The position numbers and the translations under genes were made by a program. A stretch of DNA of 64,000 bases, taken from contig JADJRE010000006.1 in NCBI GenBank assembly GCA_016712375.1, positions 147,432-211,431 on the forward strand, read 5' to 3'. The notes under the pieces were generated by a model. That model had not been told where the DNA came from. It did not search any database and saw only the letters and a list, made by a program, of their open reading frames with translations. Each line of letters begins with the position of its first letter. Position 1 is the stretch's first letter. This document shows positions 33,899 through 44,743 of this stretch, in pieces. Source of the DNA: Rhodospirillales bacterium. GTDB taxonomy: Bacteria > Pseudomonadota > Alphaproteobacteria > Rhodospirillales > Defluviicoccaceae.

Positions 33899-35028
33899 GC
33901 CGCAAGTCTCCCGCTATGGGTGGTCGTTTCAGGAGGTGCCGCGCCAATAACCTCCAGCACGAGATCGGCGAGCCGAGCCGCTGCACGGTCGAATCCGGCC
34001 GCTCGCGCCGCCGCTGCCGCTCCGGCCAGCATCCCCGGGCGGAAGAGTTCTTCCAGCCGGGCCGCCAGCCGTTCCGGGGTCAGCGTCTCCTGAGGCATCA
34101 GCCAGCCGCCACCAGCGTCGGTGAGAGCGCGGGCGTTGGCAGTCTGATGGTCGTCGGCGGCGTAGGGATAGGGCACCAGCACCGCAGGACAGCCGACAGC
34201 AGTGATCTCGGCGATGGTCGAGGCGCCGGCGCCGGCGATGAGCAGATGCGTCGACGCCAGCCGCGCCGGCACGTCGTCGAAGAAGCTGGCCAGCTCGGTG
34301 GCGACACCGATGCGACGATAGGCATCCTCGACGGCAGCAAGCGTTTCCGGCCGGCACTGCTGGGCGATGACGAGGCGCGAGCGCAGCCGGGCGTTCAGCC
34401 GGTCGATCGCGGCCGGCACCACCTCGCCGAAGATGCGGGCTCCCTGGCTCCCGCCCAGCACCAGCAGACGGATCGGCCCGGTTGATTCCGGCGCCTGGTA
34501 CGAGTGATCGCGCAGACGGGCGAAGGCCGGCCGCACCGGCATGCCGGTGCGCACCAGCTTGTGTTCCATGCCCTTGGGCAGGGCGGCGACGGTCTCAAAG
34601 GCGGTGGCGATCCTGCCGGCACGGCGCGCGAGCAGCCGATTGGCCCGGCCAAGCAGGGCATTTTGCTCATGAATGATGGTCGGAATGCCGAGCAGGCTGG
34701 CCGCCATGACGCTCGGTACCGAAGCATAGCTGCCGAAGCCGACCACGGCGCGCGGCGACAGCGGACGCAGCGCCCACGCGGCCTGCATCAGACCAGCGCC
34801 GAGTTCCGCCATGCTCTTCAACCGGCCCCAGGTCGTTTGCCCGGCAAGGCCGCCACCGCGGATGCGCCGCACCTGCATCTCGCCGCCGAATGAAACCCCT
34901 CGCCGGTCGGTGAACAGCACGGGCTCGATGCCCCGCTCGCGCAGTTGCGAGGCCAGCGCCTCAGCCGGAAAGACGTGCCCGCCGGTTCCGCCGGCGGCGA
35001 GGACGACACGGATTTGCGTGGTGTTCAT
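33895..35028 (-). CDS. murG: Lipid II synthase MurG
   Basis: A 377-residue GT28 glycosyltransferase that adds GlcNAc to lipid I at the cytoplasmic face of the inner membrane. AAGGTGGHVFPAEAL (first G loop), FGSYASVPSVMAA, LGGSQGARIFGEVVP and GAGASTIAEITAVG (UDP-GlcNAc site) are seen. The start at 35028 (MNTTQIRVV) overlaps the ftsW stop as ATGA; the much longer upstream frame is antisense noise over ftsW. Confidence 0.97.
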   Translation of the reverse strand: MNTTQIRVVLAAGGTGGHVFPAEALASQLRERGIEPVLFTDRRGVSFGGEMQVRRIRGGGLAGQTTWGRLKSMAELGAGLMQAAWALRPLSPRAVVGFGSYASVPSVMAASLLGIPTIIHEQNALLGRANRLLARRAGRIATAFETVAALPKGMEHKLVRTGMPVRPAFARLRDHSYQAPESTGPIRLLVLGGSQGARIFGEVVPAAIDRLNARLRSRLVIAQQCRPETLAAVEDAYRRIGVATELASFFDDVPARLASTHLLIAGAGASTIAEITAVGCPAVLVPYPYAADDHQTANARALTDAGGGWLMPQETLTPERLAARLEELFRPGMLAGAAAAARAAGFDRAAARLADLVLEVIGAAPPETTTHSGRLAA

Positions 35029-36152
35029 CGGCGCCCTCCCGGGTCCGGACGGTCGCGGGTCAGCGCGAGCACCATGCCCAGGCCCCAGGCAAGCGCGATC
35101 GTCGCCGAGCCGCCGTAGGAGATGAACGGCAAGGTAATCCCTTTCGGAGGGATCAGGTGCATGGTGGACGCCATGTTCATCAGCGCCTGAGCACCGAACA
35201 GCGCCAGCAGCGCGCCCGCCGCCAGCAACACGAACAAATCGGTATCCTTGAACGCACGGATCAGGCCGCGAAGAACAACGAAGCTGAACAGCCCGACCAG
35301 CAACAAGCAGAGCAGCAGCCCGAACTCCTCGCCGGCAACGGCAAAGATGAAGTCGGCATGCGCATCCGGTAGCACTTCCTTGACGTGACCTTCGCCCGGA
35401 CCGCGGCCAAACAGGCCGCCGCTCTGGAAGGCTTCCATCGCCCGCTTTACCTGATAGCCCTCGCCACTCGCCGGATCGAGGAACTGATCGACCCGTTGCT
35501 GCACGTGGGCGAACATGAAGTACGCACCGACCCCGCCGCCCACGAACACCAGCGCGAGCAGCGCGATCAACGCCAGCGGACAGCCCGCGAGAAAGATCTG
35601 CAAGCACCAGACGCCGGCCATCAGCAAGGTCGTGCCGACATCCGGTTGCAGCAGAAGAACGCCCGCGGTAGCGCACAACAACAGCGCCGACAACGGATAG
35701 CCGATGACACCTTCACGGCCGCGGGTGGCCGCGATGAAGCTGGCGCAGACGACCGCGAACGCCGGCTTGAGGAACTCGGACGGCTGGACCGAAACACCGG
35801 CGACGTACAGCCAGCGCCGCGCTCCCTTTACCTCGGCGCCAAAGAATAGCGTAGCGACGGTAGCGGCGAAGGCGATCAGGAAAAACGCCAAGGCGGATCG
35901 TCGCACGCCCTGCGGCGACATCAGCGAGGTCACCAGCATCACGATGATCGCAAGCGGCACGTAGATGGCCTGTCGGCGCGCAAAATAGAACGGCTCAAGG
36001 CCGATGCGCTCGGCAACCGGCGGCGAGGCAGCCATCGTCAGAACGATGCCAAGCCCGGCGATCAGCAACACTGCGGCCACTGTCCAGCGGTCGACAGTCC
36101 ACCACCAGCGGCCGATCAGACTGGTGTCCGTACGGGAGAACGACAGGCTCAT
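35025..36152 (-). CDS. ftsW: Lipid II polymerase / division protein FtsW
   Basis: A 375-residue SEDS-family protein with about ten membrane helices, the septal glycan polymerase that works with FtsI. The signatures VQPSEFLKPAFAV, LLQPDVGTTLLM and the late ISYGGSATIALAWGLGM are intact. It overlaps murD and murG by ATGA junctions and lies in the usual dcw place, which supports FtsW over the elongation homologue RodA. Confidence 0.95.
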   Translation of the reverse strand: MSLSFSRTDTSLIGRWWWTVDRWTVAAVLLIAGLGIVLTMAASPPVAERIGLEPFYFARRQAIYVPLAIIVMLVTSLMSPQGVRRSALAFFLIAFAATVATLFFGAEVKGARRWLYVAGVSVQPSEFLKPAFAVVCASFIAATRGREGVIGYPLSALLLCATAGVLLLQPDVGTTLLMAGVWCLQIFLAGCPLALIALLALVFVGGGVGAYFMFAHVQQRVDQFLDPASGEGYQVKRAMEAFQSGGLFGRGPGEGHVKEVLPDAHADFIFAVAGEEFGLLLCLLLVGLFSFVVLRGLIRAFKDTDLFVLLAAGALLALFGAQALMNMASTMHLIPPKGITLPFISYGGSATIALAWGLGMVLALTRDRPDPGGRR

Positions 36153-37526
36153 CGCGGGATCTCCCGAACCAGAGTTCGGAACGCCTCGCCTCGGGCCTCG
36201 AAGTTGGGAAACTGGTCGAAGGACGCGCAGGCCGGCGACAGCAGGACCACCGGATGCCGCTCCGCGTCGGCCGCCGCGGCTTTCCGGGCCGCTGCAAACG
36301 CCGCGGCCAGGGTGCCGCAGCGCACCGTCTCAACCTTGCCTTCCAATTCGTGGGCGAAGGCCGCTTCAGCTTCCCCGATCAGGAACGCTCGACGAACCCG
36401 ATCCAGCCACGGCAAGGTCGCGCCAAGCCCGTCTTCCTTCGGCCGTCCCCGGCGATCCAGTAAATGTATTCGTAGCTGGCCAGGGCGCGGGCGGCGGCAT
36501 CGCCGTTAGTCGCTTTCGAGTCGTTGACGTAGGTGACCCTCGCCAAGCACCGCGATCCGCTCCTGTCGATGCGGCAGGCCAGGAAAGTCGAGGATCGCCT
36601 CGGCGCAGATCTCGGTCGACACGCCGAGCGCGCGGGCGACACAATACGCGGCGGCGGCATTCTGGCCGTTGTGTTCGCCGGGCAATGCGCGCGCCTGGAG
36701 GAGGTCCAGCATCGGCTTCGGCTCCCCGCCAATCGCATCCCACAGCAGCCCGTCATCAGCGAAGGCACCGCCGCCAACGCGCCGCCGTCCCGAGACGACC
36801 AGCATGCGGTGACGACCGGCCTGGCTGAGTTCGGTGCAAATGCGCCGGCTATGCTGGTCATCGACGCCAACGACCGCTGTCGCCTCCGGCCGCGCACCAT
36901 CGAAGATGCGCCGCTTGGCGGCGGTGTAACCCTCCATGCCGCCGTGGCGGCCGAGGTGGTCAGGCGATATGTTGAGTAGCACGGCGACATTAAACACTAC
37001 ACTTGGCGTTAGCTCCAACTGATATGACGACATCTCCAAAACACAAATAGTTTTTGTGTCGAGCGGCTCGAAGGCCAGGACCGGGGGTCCCAGGTTGCCC
37101 CCTACCCGGACATCCGCGCCGGCGGTAGCGAAGATGTGGCCGATCAAGGCGGTGGTAGTGGATTTGCCGTTGGTGCCGGTGATTCCGACGTACGTTGCCT
37201 CCGGATGGGCGCGGAACAAAAGCTCGACATCGCCGATGATCTCCACCCCGGCGGCGCGGGCTCGCACCGCCACCGGATGCGGAGTCGGATGCGTGTGGGG
37301 GATGCCGGGACTGAGAACCAGCGCTGCCGATTCGCTCAGGTCCCTCGTGGCGAGGTTGATAAGCGGAACGCCGATGGCCGAGGCAGCGGCTCGCGCCGCC
37401 TCGCCATCATCCCAGGCCCACACCTGTGCGGCCAGAAGCCATCAGCGCCAGCGCTGCTGCCCGGCCGCTGGCTCCGAGGCCGAGCACCGCCCAAGGACGA
37501 TCTGCAAGCCTGTCCAGCGCAATCAT
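36149..37526 (-). CDS. murD: UDP-N-acetylmuramoylalanine--D-glutamate ligase (three frame breaks)
   Basis: MurD adds D-glutamate to UDP-MurNAc-L-Ala. The gene is split over three frames. An extra base at 37430-37431 hides the join MASGAQVWAWDDG. An extra base near 36541 breaks LGRVTYVNDSKATNGD. One G is missing from the C4 run at 36447-36450 before GRPKEDGLGATLPWLDR. Repaired, the protein is 458 residues with the P-loop GITGTNGKSTTTALI and EMSSYQLE motifs, a normal MurD. A GAGGAGAG ribosome site precedes the ATG at 37526. It ends in an ATGA overlap with ftsW. Since MurD is essential the breaks are read as errors. Confidence 0.94.
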
Positions 37527-37535
37527 GGGCTCTCC

Positions 37536-38624
37536 TCAGCGCAGCTTGAGCGTCGATAAGCCGATCAGCGCCAGGATCGCGGCGATGATCCAGAACCGGA
37601 TGACGATCGTCGGTTCCTTCCAGCCCTTCTTCTCGAAGTGATGGTGCAACGGCGCCATGCGGAACACCCGCCGGCCGGTCAGCTTGAACGACACCACCTG
37701 GACGATCACCGAGACCGTCTCCAGGACGAACAGCCCGCCGACGATCGCCAGCACCAGTTCGTGCTTGGTCGACACGCTGATAGCCCCCAGCGCCCCGCCG
37801 AGCGACAGCGAGCCGGTATCGCCCATAAAGACCCGCGCCGGCGGAGCGTTGAACCATAGGAAGCCCAAACCGGCGCCGATCAGCGCGCCGCAGAACACCG
37901 CAAGCTCTCCGGTTCCCGGCACGTAATGGATCTGCAGGTAGTTGGCGAAGACCGCATTGCCGACAAGGTAGGCGACAAGGGCAAAGACGCCGGCGGCGAT
38001 CATCGCCGGCACGATCGCCAGCCCGTCGAGGCCGTCGGTGAGGTTGACGGCGTTCGACGCGCCAACGATGACGGTGATCGCCAGCAATATGTAGGCGAAG
38101 CCGAGGTTGATCAGCAGGTTCTTGAAGAAGGGTACGGCCAGCTGGTCCTGCAGGCCGGCCGGCGTCAGTTGCGTGATCCACAGCGCCGCCGAGCCGGCGA
38201 TGATCACTTGCAGGAACAGCTTGGCGCGGCCGGGCAGTCCGCGGCTGTTTCGGTGCACCACCTTGCGGTAATCGTCGAGGAAGCCGATGGCACCGTAGGA
38301 AATGGTGACCACCAGCGCCGCCCAGACAAAGCCGTTGCCGAGGTCGGCCCACAGCAAGGTCGACACCGTCAGCGCCAGCAGGATCAGGAACCCCCCCATT
38401 GTCGGGGTGCCGCGCTTGGTTAGCAGGTGACTTTCCGGTCCGTCGCTGCGGATCGGCTGGCCACCGTTCTGCCGGGTGCGAAGAGTGTCGATCAGCTTAG
38501 GTCCGATGAGAAAGCTGATCAGCAGCGCCGTCAGCAGCGCACCGCCGGAACGGAGGGTGATGTAACGGAAGACATTGAACGGCGTGAAGGCCTCGGCGAA
38601 CGGCACCAGCAGGTGATAAAGCAT
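37536..38624 (-). CDS. mraY: Phospho-MurNAc-pentapeptide transferase
   Basis: A 362-residue inner-membrane enzyme with about ten helices that makes lipid I from UDP-MurNAc-pentapeptide and undecaprenyl phosphate. The catalytic motifs GFLDDYRKVVHRNSRGL, AVNLTDGLDGLAI and MGDTGSLSLGG, and the MAPLHHHFEKKGW loop, are all present. The start at 38624 (MLYHLLVPFAEAF) lies 4 bases after the murF stop. Confidence 0.97.
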   Translation of the reverse strand: MLYHLLVPFAEAFTPFNVFRYITLRSGGALLTALLISFLIGPKLIDTLRTRQNGGQPIRSDGPESHLLTKRGTPTMGGFLILLALTVSTLLWADLGNGFVWAALVVTISYGAIGFLDDYRKVVHRNSRGLPGRAKLFLQVIIAGSAALWITQLTPAGLQDQLAVPFFKNLLINLGFAYILLAITVIVGASNAVNLTDGLDGLAIVPAMIAAGVFALVAYLVGNAVFANYLQIHYVPGTGELAVFCGALIGAGLGFLWFNAPPARVFMGDTGSLSLGGALGAISVSTKHELVLAIVGGLFVLETVSVIVQVVSFKLTGRRVFRMAPLHHHFEKKGWKEPTIVIRFWIIAAILALIGLSTLKLR

Positions 38625-38628
38625 GCTT

Positions 38629-40092
38629 TCAGTACCCCCTCGACCCGGCGGCCGTTCCTGCCTGGGCCCCAGCCTCACCGGCGGGTTCGCTCCGATCCAG
38701 CGCCAGCAGTGCCTCGACGACCAGGCGCATGCGGCTGCCTGCCGATCCCTTCACCGCGACGACATCGCCCGCGCCCACGGCTGCGGCCACAAGTGGCGCC
38801 AGCTCGGCGGAGCTGCCGGCATGGCCAGCGCGCATCGACGGCGGCAGCGCGTCGCGCAGAAACGCCGACATCGGCCCAGCGGTATACACTTGATCAATCC
38901 GGTTCTCGATCAGGGCTGGCGCGAGCCCGGCGTGCAGCCGACCGGACCCGGAGCCCAATTCCAGCATGTCGCCGAGGACGGCGATGCGCCGGCCGCCGAC
39001 GCCCGGCCGGCTGCGGCCCAGCACCTCGAACGAGGCACGCATCGATGGCGGACTGGCATTGTAGCTGTCGTCGATCAGCTCGAAGTCGCCGGATTTCAGC
39101 CGCACCCGTGTACGCAGTCCCCTCCCCTTCGGTGGCCGCAGGTCGGCCAGCGCCGCCGCCGCGGCGCCGACATCGGCGCCGACTAGCGCCGTGCACGCCA
39201 GCACGCACAGGGCGTTGCCCGCCCAATGGCTGCCCGGCACGCCGACGTGAAAGGAGAGCCGCGTCCCCATCACGTCCGCCTCTATCCGTGAGCCGAGATC
39301 GTCCTCGTCAGTGGCGATCAGCCGCGCCTCGGCGGCGGGCGACCGACCAAAAGCGACAATGCGACCCACCCCCGCCTCGCGAGCGCGCTGTACCAACCGG
39401 TCGAAATGCGGGTTGTCGCAATTGAGCACGGCGGCGCCGCCCGGCTCGAGGCCGGCAAAGATCTCCGCCTTGGCGTCGGCGATGTCCTCGACCGAAGCGA
39501 AGTTCTCGAGGTGCACTGCCTCGACCGTGGTGACGGCCGCGACGTGCGGACGCACCAAGGTGGTGAGTGGGGTGATCTCGCCGGCGTGGTTCATCCCCAT
39601 CTCGAAAATCGCAAACGTGGCCGAGGGCGGCAGGCGGGCGAGGCTGAGCGGCACCCCCCAGTGATTGTTGAAGCTGCCGACGCTGGCGTGCGTCGCCTCC
39701 TGTCGCGACAACACCAGGGCAAGCGCTTCCTTCACTCCGGTCTTGCCGACACTGCCGGTGATTCCAGCGATCCGCGCCTTGCTTCGCCCGCGGCCGGCGG
39801 CGCCGAGGTCGCGTAGCGCCGCAAAGGTATCCTCGACCAGCAGCAGCGGTGCGCCGGACGGAAGCCCTTGCGGGCGACGCGCCACCATTGCCGCCACCGC
39901 TCCTTGGCCAGCGCGTCCGCGACGAAGCTATGACCGTCGAAGTTTCGGGCCTTGCAGGGCAACAAACAGATCACCCGCTGCGACGGTCCGGGAATCGATC
40001 GAAACACCTCGGGCGGACCATTGGCCTTCGGCCCGTCCGCCGATCGCTCGCGTCGCCGTGTCGTTCGTCCACAACGCCCCTGTGCCGCTCAT
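38629..40092 (-). CDS. murF: UDP-MurNAc-tripeptide--D-Ala-D-Ala ligase (two frame breaks)
   Basis: MurF completes the cytoplasmic pentapeptide. From 40092 the first about 60 codons (with SIDSRTVAAGDLFVALQGP) are in one frame. An extra A in the run at 39943-39945 then shifts the frame before NFDGHSFVADALAK. One base missing at 39902-39903 shifts it again before GAVAAMVARRPQGLP. The rest is intact with the P-loop GITGSVGKTGVKEAL and DDSYNASPPSM. Repaired length is 487 residues. The start overlaps the murE stop as ATGA. Breaks in this essential gene are read as sequencing errors. Confidence 0.94.
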
Positions 40093-41566
40093 CGCGTAAG
40101 AGCCCGCACCGCATCGCGTACCACTTTGGCATCGTCAAAGGGCAGCACGGTCGATCCGACAATCTGCCCCGTCTCATGACCCTTGCCAGCGACCAGCAAC
40201 ACGTCGCCCGGCCGCAGCGCCGCCACCGCGAAGGCGATCGCCTCACCACGGTCCTCGACCTCTATGGCATCGGAGCAAGCGGCAAGAATAGCGCGGCGGA
40301 TCGACGCCGGATCTTCGCCACGAGGGTTATCGTCGGTGACGATAACCTGATCCGCCATTGCCGCCGCGATACGCCCCATCTCCGGGCGCTTGCCGGGGTC
40401 CCGGTCGCCGCCGCAGCCGAACACCACCACCAGCCGGCCGGAGGCCTGCGACCGCAGTGCTCGCAGCACCACCGCCAGCGCGTCGGGGGTATGGGCATAA
40501 TCAACGTAGACTGAGGCCTCGGCAACGCGGGCGACCTTCTCGAGCCGGCCCCGCACCGGCTGCAGCCGCGCCAGCGCATCAAACACCGCGTCGGTGTCGC
40601 CATCGGTCGCCATCGCCAAGCCGGCAGCGGCCAACGCGTTCGCCGCCTGGAAATCACCGACCAGCGGAAGTACCACCTCGACCGGCCGGCCGTCGACCGT
40701 GAGCCGCAACCGCTGCCCATCCGTCTCCGGGGCAGCGCCATCGATCCGCAGGTCATCGCCGGCGACGCCGTATGTGATCACGCGCAGGCGATGGCCCAGC
40801 GCGACCCGCCGCACCCGCTCGGCGTGCGGATCGTCGGCGCAAATCACCGCCGCACCACCCACCTCGACGAGCTCGGCGAACAGCCGCAGCTTCGCCGCAA
40901 GATATGCCTCCATCGTAGCGTGGTAATCCAGGTGATCGCGGGTAAGGTTGGTGAAGGCGGCGGCGGCGATGCGAACCCCATCCAGGCGATATTGATGCAG
41001 CCCGTGGCTCGACGCCTCCATCGCCAGTCGATTGACTCCTTGGTCGGCGAGTTGCGCCAGCGTTCGGTGCAGATTGACCGGATCGGGCGTGGTCAGACTG
41101 CCGGCCTGGGTGAGGTGCGGCGCGCTGACGCCGAGAGTGCCAAGGAGGCAGAGGCATGGCCGAGGGCCGCCCAGATCTGGCGCAGGAACCAGACCACCGA
41201 GGTCTTGCCGTTGGTACCGGTGACCGCAGCTACCGTCGCCGGCTGACGGCCGAAGAAACGCGCTGCCATCTGCGCAAACCGGCGCTGCGGATTATCGTCG
41301 AGCAACACCGCGAGCGGTGCCCCGTCGATCGTCTCTGTCTGTCCGGCCCGCAGGATCCCCGGTGCCGCGAGCACCGCCGTTGCGCCTCGCCGCACCGCAT
41401 CGTCGATAAAGTCGCCGCCTTGGGCGCGGCTGCCGGGCAACGCCGCGAACAGAAAACCGGGCTGCACCTGCCGCGAGTCGGCGGTGAGCCCGGTGATGTC
41501 GGCGCCGGCAATGTTGTTGGATTTCAATCCGATATCGACTCCCAGCACGAGATCAGTTAGCCGCAA
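40089..41566 (-). CDS. murE: UDP-MurNAc-L-Ala-D-Glu--diaminopimelate ligase (one frame break)
   Basis: MurE adds the third amino acid of the stem peptide. The N-terminal part (DSRQVQPGFLFAALPG and P-loop AVTGTNGKTSVVWFL) and the rest (MEASSHGLHQYRLDG, FTNLTRDHLDYH, DNPRGEDP) lie in two frames. One base missing in the short C run at 41140-41141 explains this and restores LGTLGVSAPHL. The DNPR motif indicates meso-diaminopimelate as substrate. Repaired length is 492 residues. The start is a TTG inside the last codons of ftsI, a 14-base overlap. Confidence 0.95.
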
Positions 41567-43377
41567 ACTGCTTTTCCCGCTTCTTGACCATTGCCGGCTT
41601 AACCGCTTCCACCGGTGACTTCTGACGTTGCGTCACGACCTGCGTCGGTCGCACCGATGCGCGGCGAACGCCATCCGGCAGCTCGTCATCGGGCACCGGC
41701 GGGATACCAAGCAGTGGCGCCATGTGCCGCACCAGCCGCGCCACGACCGGCGCCGCTACCCAGCCGCCGGTGGCGTAGTTGGCGGTCGAGCGGTTGCCCT
41801 TCGGCTCGTCGAGCATGGCGAGAACCGCGTAGCGCGGCGCGTCGATCGGGAAGGCGCCAACGAACGACGAGATACGCGCATTCTGCACGTAGTGGCCGCG
41901 CACCAGCTTCTCTGCCGTGCCGGTCTTGCCGCCGACCTTATAGCCTGGGACATCTGCTTTGGTGCCGGTTCCGTGCAGTACCACCTCGCGCATCAGGTCG
42001 CGCATTTGCTTCGAAGTGCGCCCGGACAGGACCTGATTGCCGCCGGACAGAGCGGCGCTCGTGTCCTGCAGGCTGGCCTGAATCACGCCGCTCGTCTCCT
42101 GCAGGGCGATGCGCGCTGGCCGCAGAGTCCCGCCGTTAACGAGGGCTGCCACACCGCTGGCCAGCTGCAGCGGCGTGATCGCCAGCCCGTGGCCAAAGGC
42201 GATGGTCATCGTGTTGACCTCACGCCACGGATTGGGGACAAGCGGTGCGCCCACCTCCGGCAACTCGATCGACGGCTTCTGCAGCATGCCGAAGCGCTGC
42301 AGGTATTGCTTCTGCAATGTCGTGCCGACGTCGAGCGCCATCAGCGCCGAGCCGATGTTCGAGGAATAAACGAGGATCTCCTTCGTCGACAGCCAGCGTG
42401 CTTTCGGATGGTAGTCGCTGATCGTGAAGCGGGAGATGTGCAGCGGCCGGCTGGCGTCGTAGCCGCCGGCGAGCGTCGTTGTGCCGCTGTCGAGCGCCAT
42501 GGCGACGGTGAACAGCTTCATCGTCGAGCCCATCTCGTAGACGCCCTTGGTTACGCGGTTGAACCGTGCTTCATCGTCTGGATCCAGCACCGGCTCGTTC
42601 GGATCAAAATCCGGCAGCGAGAACAAGACCGATGACGTCGCCGGTGGCGACGTCGAGAACGAGCCCGGCGGCGCCGAGCGCGTCGAACTCGCGCTGCGCC
42701 TCCAGCAGCTCGCGGCGCAGAATGTGCTGGACCCGGATATCAAGGCCAAGGCGCAGGTCATGCCCGGCGGTGAGGGTGCGGTCGTAGTTCTCCTCGACGC
42801 CGGCGATCCCGTGGCCATCGATGTCCGTAAATCCAACGACATGCGCCACGGCACGACCTTGCGGGTAAACACGGCGGCGCTCGTCGACGAAGTTGATGCC
42901 AGGGATGCCGAGAGCGTTAACCCGCTGCTTCTGTTCTGGAGTAATTCCTCGCCGCACCCAGACGAAACGGGACGCACTGGTCAGCCGGGTGTGGATGACC
43001 GAGCGGTCGAGATCGGGAAATACCCGCAGCAGGTCGCTCACCGCCCCGTCCGGATCGATGATCTCCTTCGGATCGGCATAGACCGAAGCGGTTGGCAGGC
43101 TGGTCGCCAGCAGCACGCCATTGCGGTCGACGATGTCCGCCCGGGGAGCCGCTTCCACGCCGTTTATCGCGGCGGCAGCGCGTCGCTCCGGTGAGCCGCC
43201 AAGCAGGGTAAGATCGACCAGCCGGCCGGCCATTACCAGGAAGGCGAGCACGAAGATAACGCCACAGGCGAGAAGCCGGTTGCGGGCCGTCTCCAGTGCC
43301 CGCTGTGAAACGCCAACGAGCCGCTTTGCGGCAACGCTGCGTTGTTGCGCGGAGGCGTCGGGCCGTCTGGCAATCAT
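41553..43377 (-). CDS. ftsI: Penicillin-binding protein 3, septal transpeptidase (one frame break)
   Basis: The class B transpeptidase that cross-links septal peptidoglycan with FtsW. After a short cytoplasmic tail and a membrane helix (residues about 35-55) comes the PBP dimerisation domain, then the transpeptidase domain with GSTMK (catalytic Ser), SSN and KTGTAEK. An extra base at 42629-42630 breaks the frame in TGDVIVLFSLPDFDPN. Removing it gives a 607-residue protein of the usual length. The start overlaps the ftsL stop as ATGA. Confidence 0.95.
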
Positions 43378-43751
43378 CGGCGATGCTCCCTGCTGGGGGC
43401 GCTATGTGAGGCGGTGGTTGACCGCGCCGCGGTGGCGGCGGCTTCACCGGTCGGCAAGGACACCTGATCAAGTGTCGCAAAACTGCCCAGCTGCACCGGC
43501 TCGACCGGGACCAGGCCAAGATGGGCGGTTGCTAGACGGCGCAGCCGTTCCGGCTCGACGAGCAGACTGAACTCCGCCTGCAGCACGTGCATTTTCTGCT
43601 GCTCGGCGGCGACACCGTGGCGCAGGGTGCCAAGTTCCTCCTCCAGCCCCTGCACCTGATGCGTGACGGTCAGCAGCACCACAGCTAGTGCCACCGCCAG
43701 TAACGCACAGAGAACTGTCGCCTGCCTGACGAACGTTGACCAGCCGCTCAT
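43374..43751 (-). CDS. ftsL: Cell division protein FtsL
   Basis: A 125-residue bitopic protein with a short N-terminus, one membrane helix (residues about 10-30) and a periplasmic coiled coil (about 33-75). The coil ends in the LRRLATAHLGLVPVEPVQ motif of FtsL. It forms the FtsQLB complex that activates FtsWI. The identification rests on topology, the motif and its fixed place between rsmH and ftsI. The last 25 residues are Ala/Ser/Thr-rich. Confidence 0.9.
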   Translation of the reverse strand: MSGWSTFVRQATVLCALLAVALAVVLLTVTHQVQGLEEELGTLRHGVAAEQQKMHVLQAEFSLLVEPERLRRLATAHLGLVPVEPVQLGSFATLDQVSLPTGEAAATAARSTTASHSAPSREHRR

Positions 43752-44743
43752 GCCGCTCTCCTCGTAGCGTTCGGTGCGTCGTTCGGCGCCACCACGACCC
43801 GCTCGGCGGCGCGCAGGCGGGCTGAACGCGATCGTGGGTTGTCGGCCAACTCGCGCGGCGATGGCCGCAACGGGCGCCGGGTGATCAGTCGGAAAGATGC
43901 TGGCGGCTCCGAGTCCGCTGTCCCCGGGAGATGCCGCGATGCGCGCGGCTCGCCACCGGTGCGCTGCCGCAGGAAATTCTTCACCAACCGGTCCTCCAGC
44001 GAATGGAAGGCGACGACAACCAGTCGGCCGCCTGAGACCAGCAACGCTTCCGCCGCCACCAGCCCGCGTTCGAGTTCACCCAGTTCGTCATTCACCCAGA
44101 TGCGCAGCGCCTGGAATGTCCGGGTGGCCGGATCGATGCCATCGGCGGCACGCGGCAGAACGGAGCGGATGACTTCGGCAAGCCGCGCCGTTCTGTCGAT
44201 CCGCGTTACCGTGCGTGCGCGGACGATCGCCCTGGCAATGCGGCGAGAAAATCGCTCGTCGCCGAGCCGCCAGATCAGATCGGCCAGATCGTCCTCGGGC
44301 ATCCGGTTCACCGCATCAGCGGCGGGCACGCCGCAGGTGGTGTCCATGCGCATGTCGAGCGGACCGTCGAAACGGAACGAGAAGCCGCGCTCGCTGGTAT
44401 CGAGCTGTGGCGAGGAAACACCGAGATCGAAGGCAATCCCGTCGATAGCAGCGATGTCGCGCGCCGCGGCGATCGCCGACAAGTCTCCGAAGCGGCCGTG
44501 CACCACCGTCAGCCGACCGGCATAGCGGGCGACCATCGCTTCCGCCCGCCGGCACGCATCCGGATCACGATCGAGGCCGAGGACCCGGCACGGCGCGGTG
44601 TCGAGGATCGCCGCGGCGTAACCACCGGCACCGAAGGTGGCATCGACGTACAGACGGCCCGGGCGCGGCGCCAGCGCATCGAGCACCTCCGCGAGCATCA
44701 CCGGCGTGTGTTGTTGCGGCGAATTTGGCTCGGGCGCGCTCAT
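43748..44743 (-). CDS. rsmH: 16S rRNA (cytosine(1402)-N(4))-methyltransferase
   Basis: A 331-residue SAM-dependent enzyme (MraW) that methylates C1402 of 16S rRNA. The SAM loop VDATFGAGGYAAAIL, the IAFDLGVSSPQLD motif and VVAFHSLEDRLVKNFL are typical. It starts in an ATGA overlap with mraZ and ends in one with ftsL. Confidence 0.97.
   Translation of the reverse strand: MSAPEPNSPQQHTPVMLAEVLDALAPRPGRLYVDATFGAGGYAAAILDTAPCRVLGLDRDPDACRRAEAMVARYAGRLTVVHGRFGDLSAIAAARDIAAIDGIAFDLGVSSPQLDTSERGFSFRFDGPLDMRMDTTCGVPAADAVNRMPEDDLADLIWRLGDERFSRRIARAIVRARTVTRIDRTARLAEVIRSVLPRAADGIDPATRTFQALRIWVNDELGELERGLVAAEALLVSGGRLVVVAFHSLEDRLVKNFLRQRTGGEPRASRHLPGTADSEPPASFRLITRRPLRPSPRELADNPRSRSARLRAAERVVVAPNDAPNATRRAA

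Noticed and set aside
32642..34093. 483-codon plus-strand frame across murC and murG
   Set aside because: Antisense shadow of intact Mur genes; no recognisable domain.
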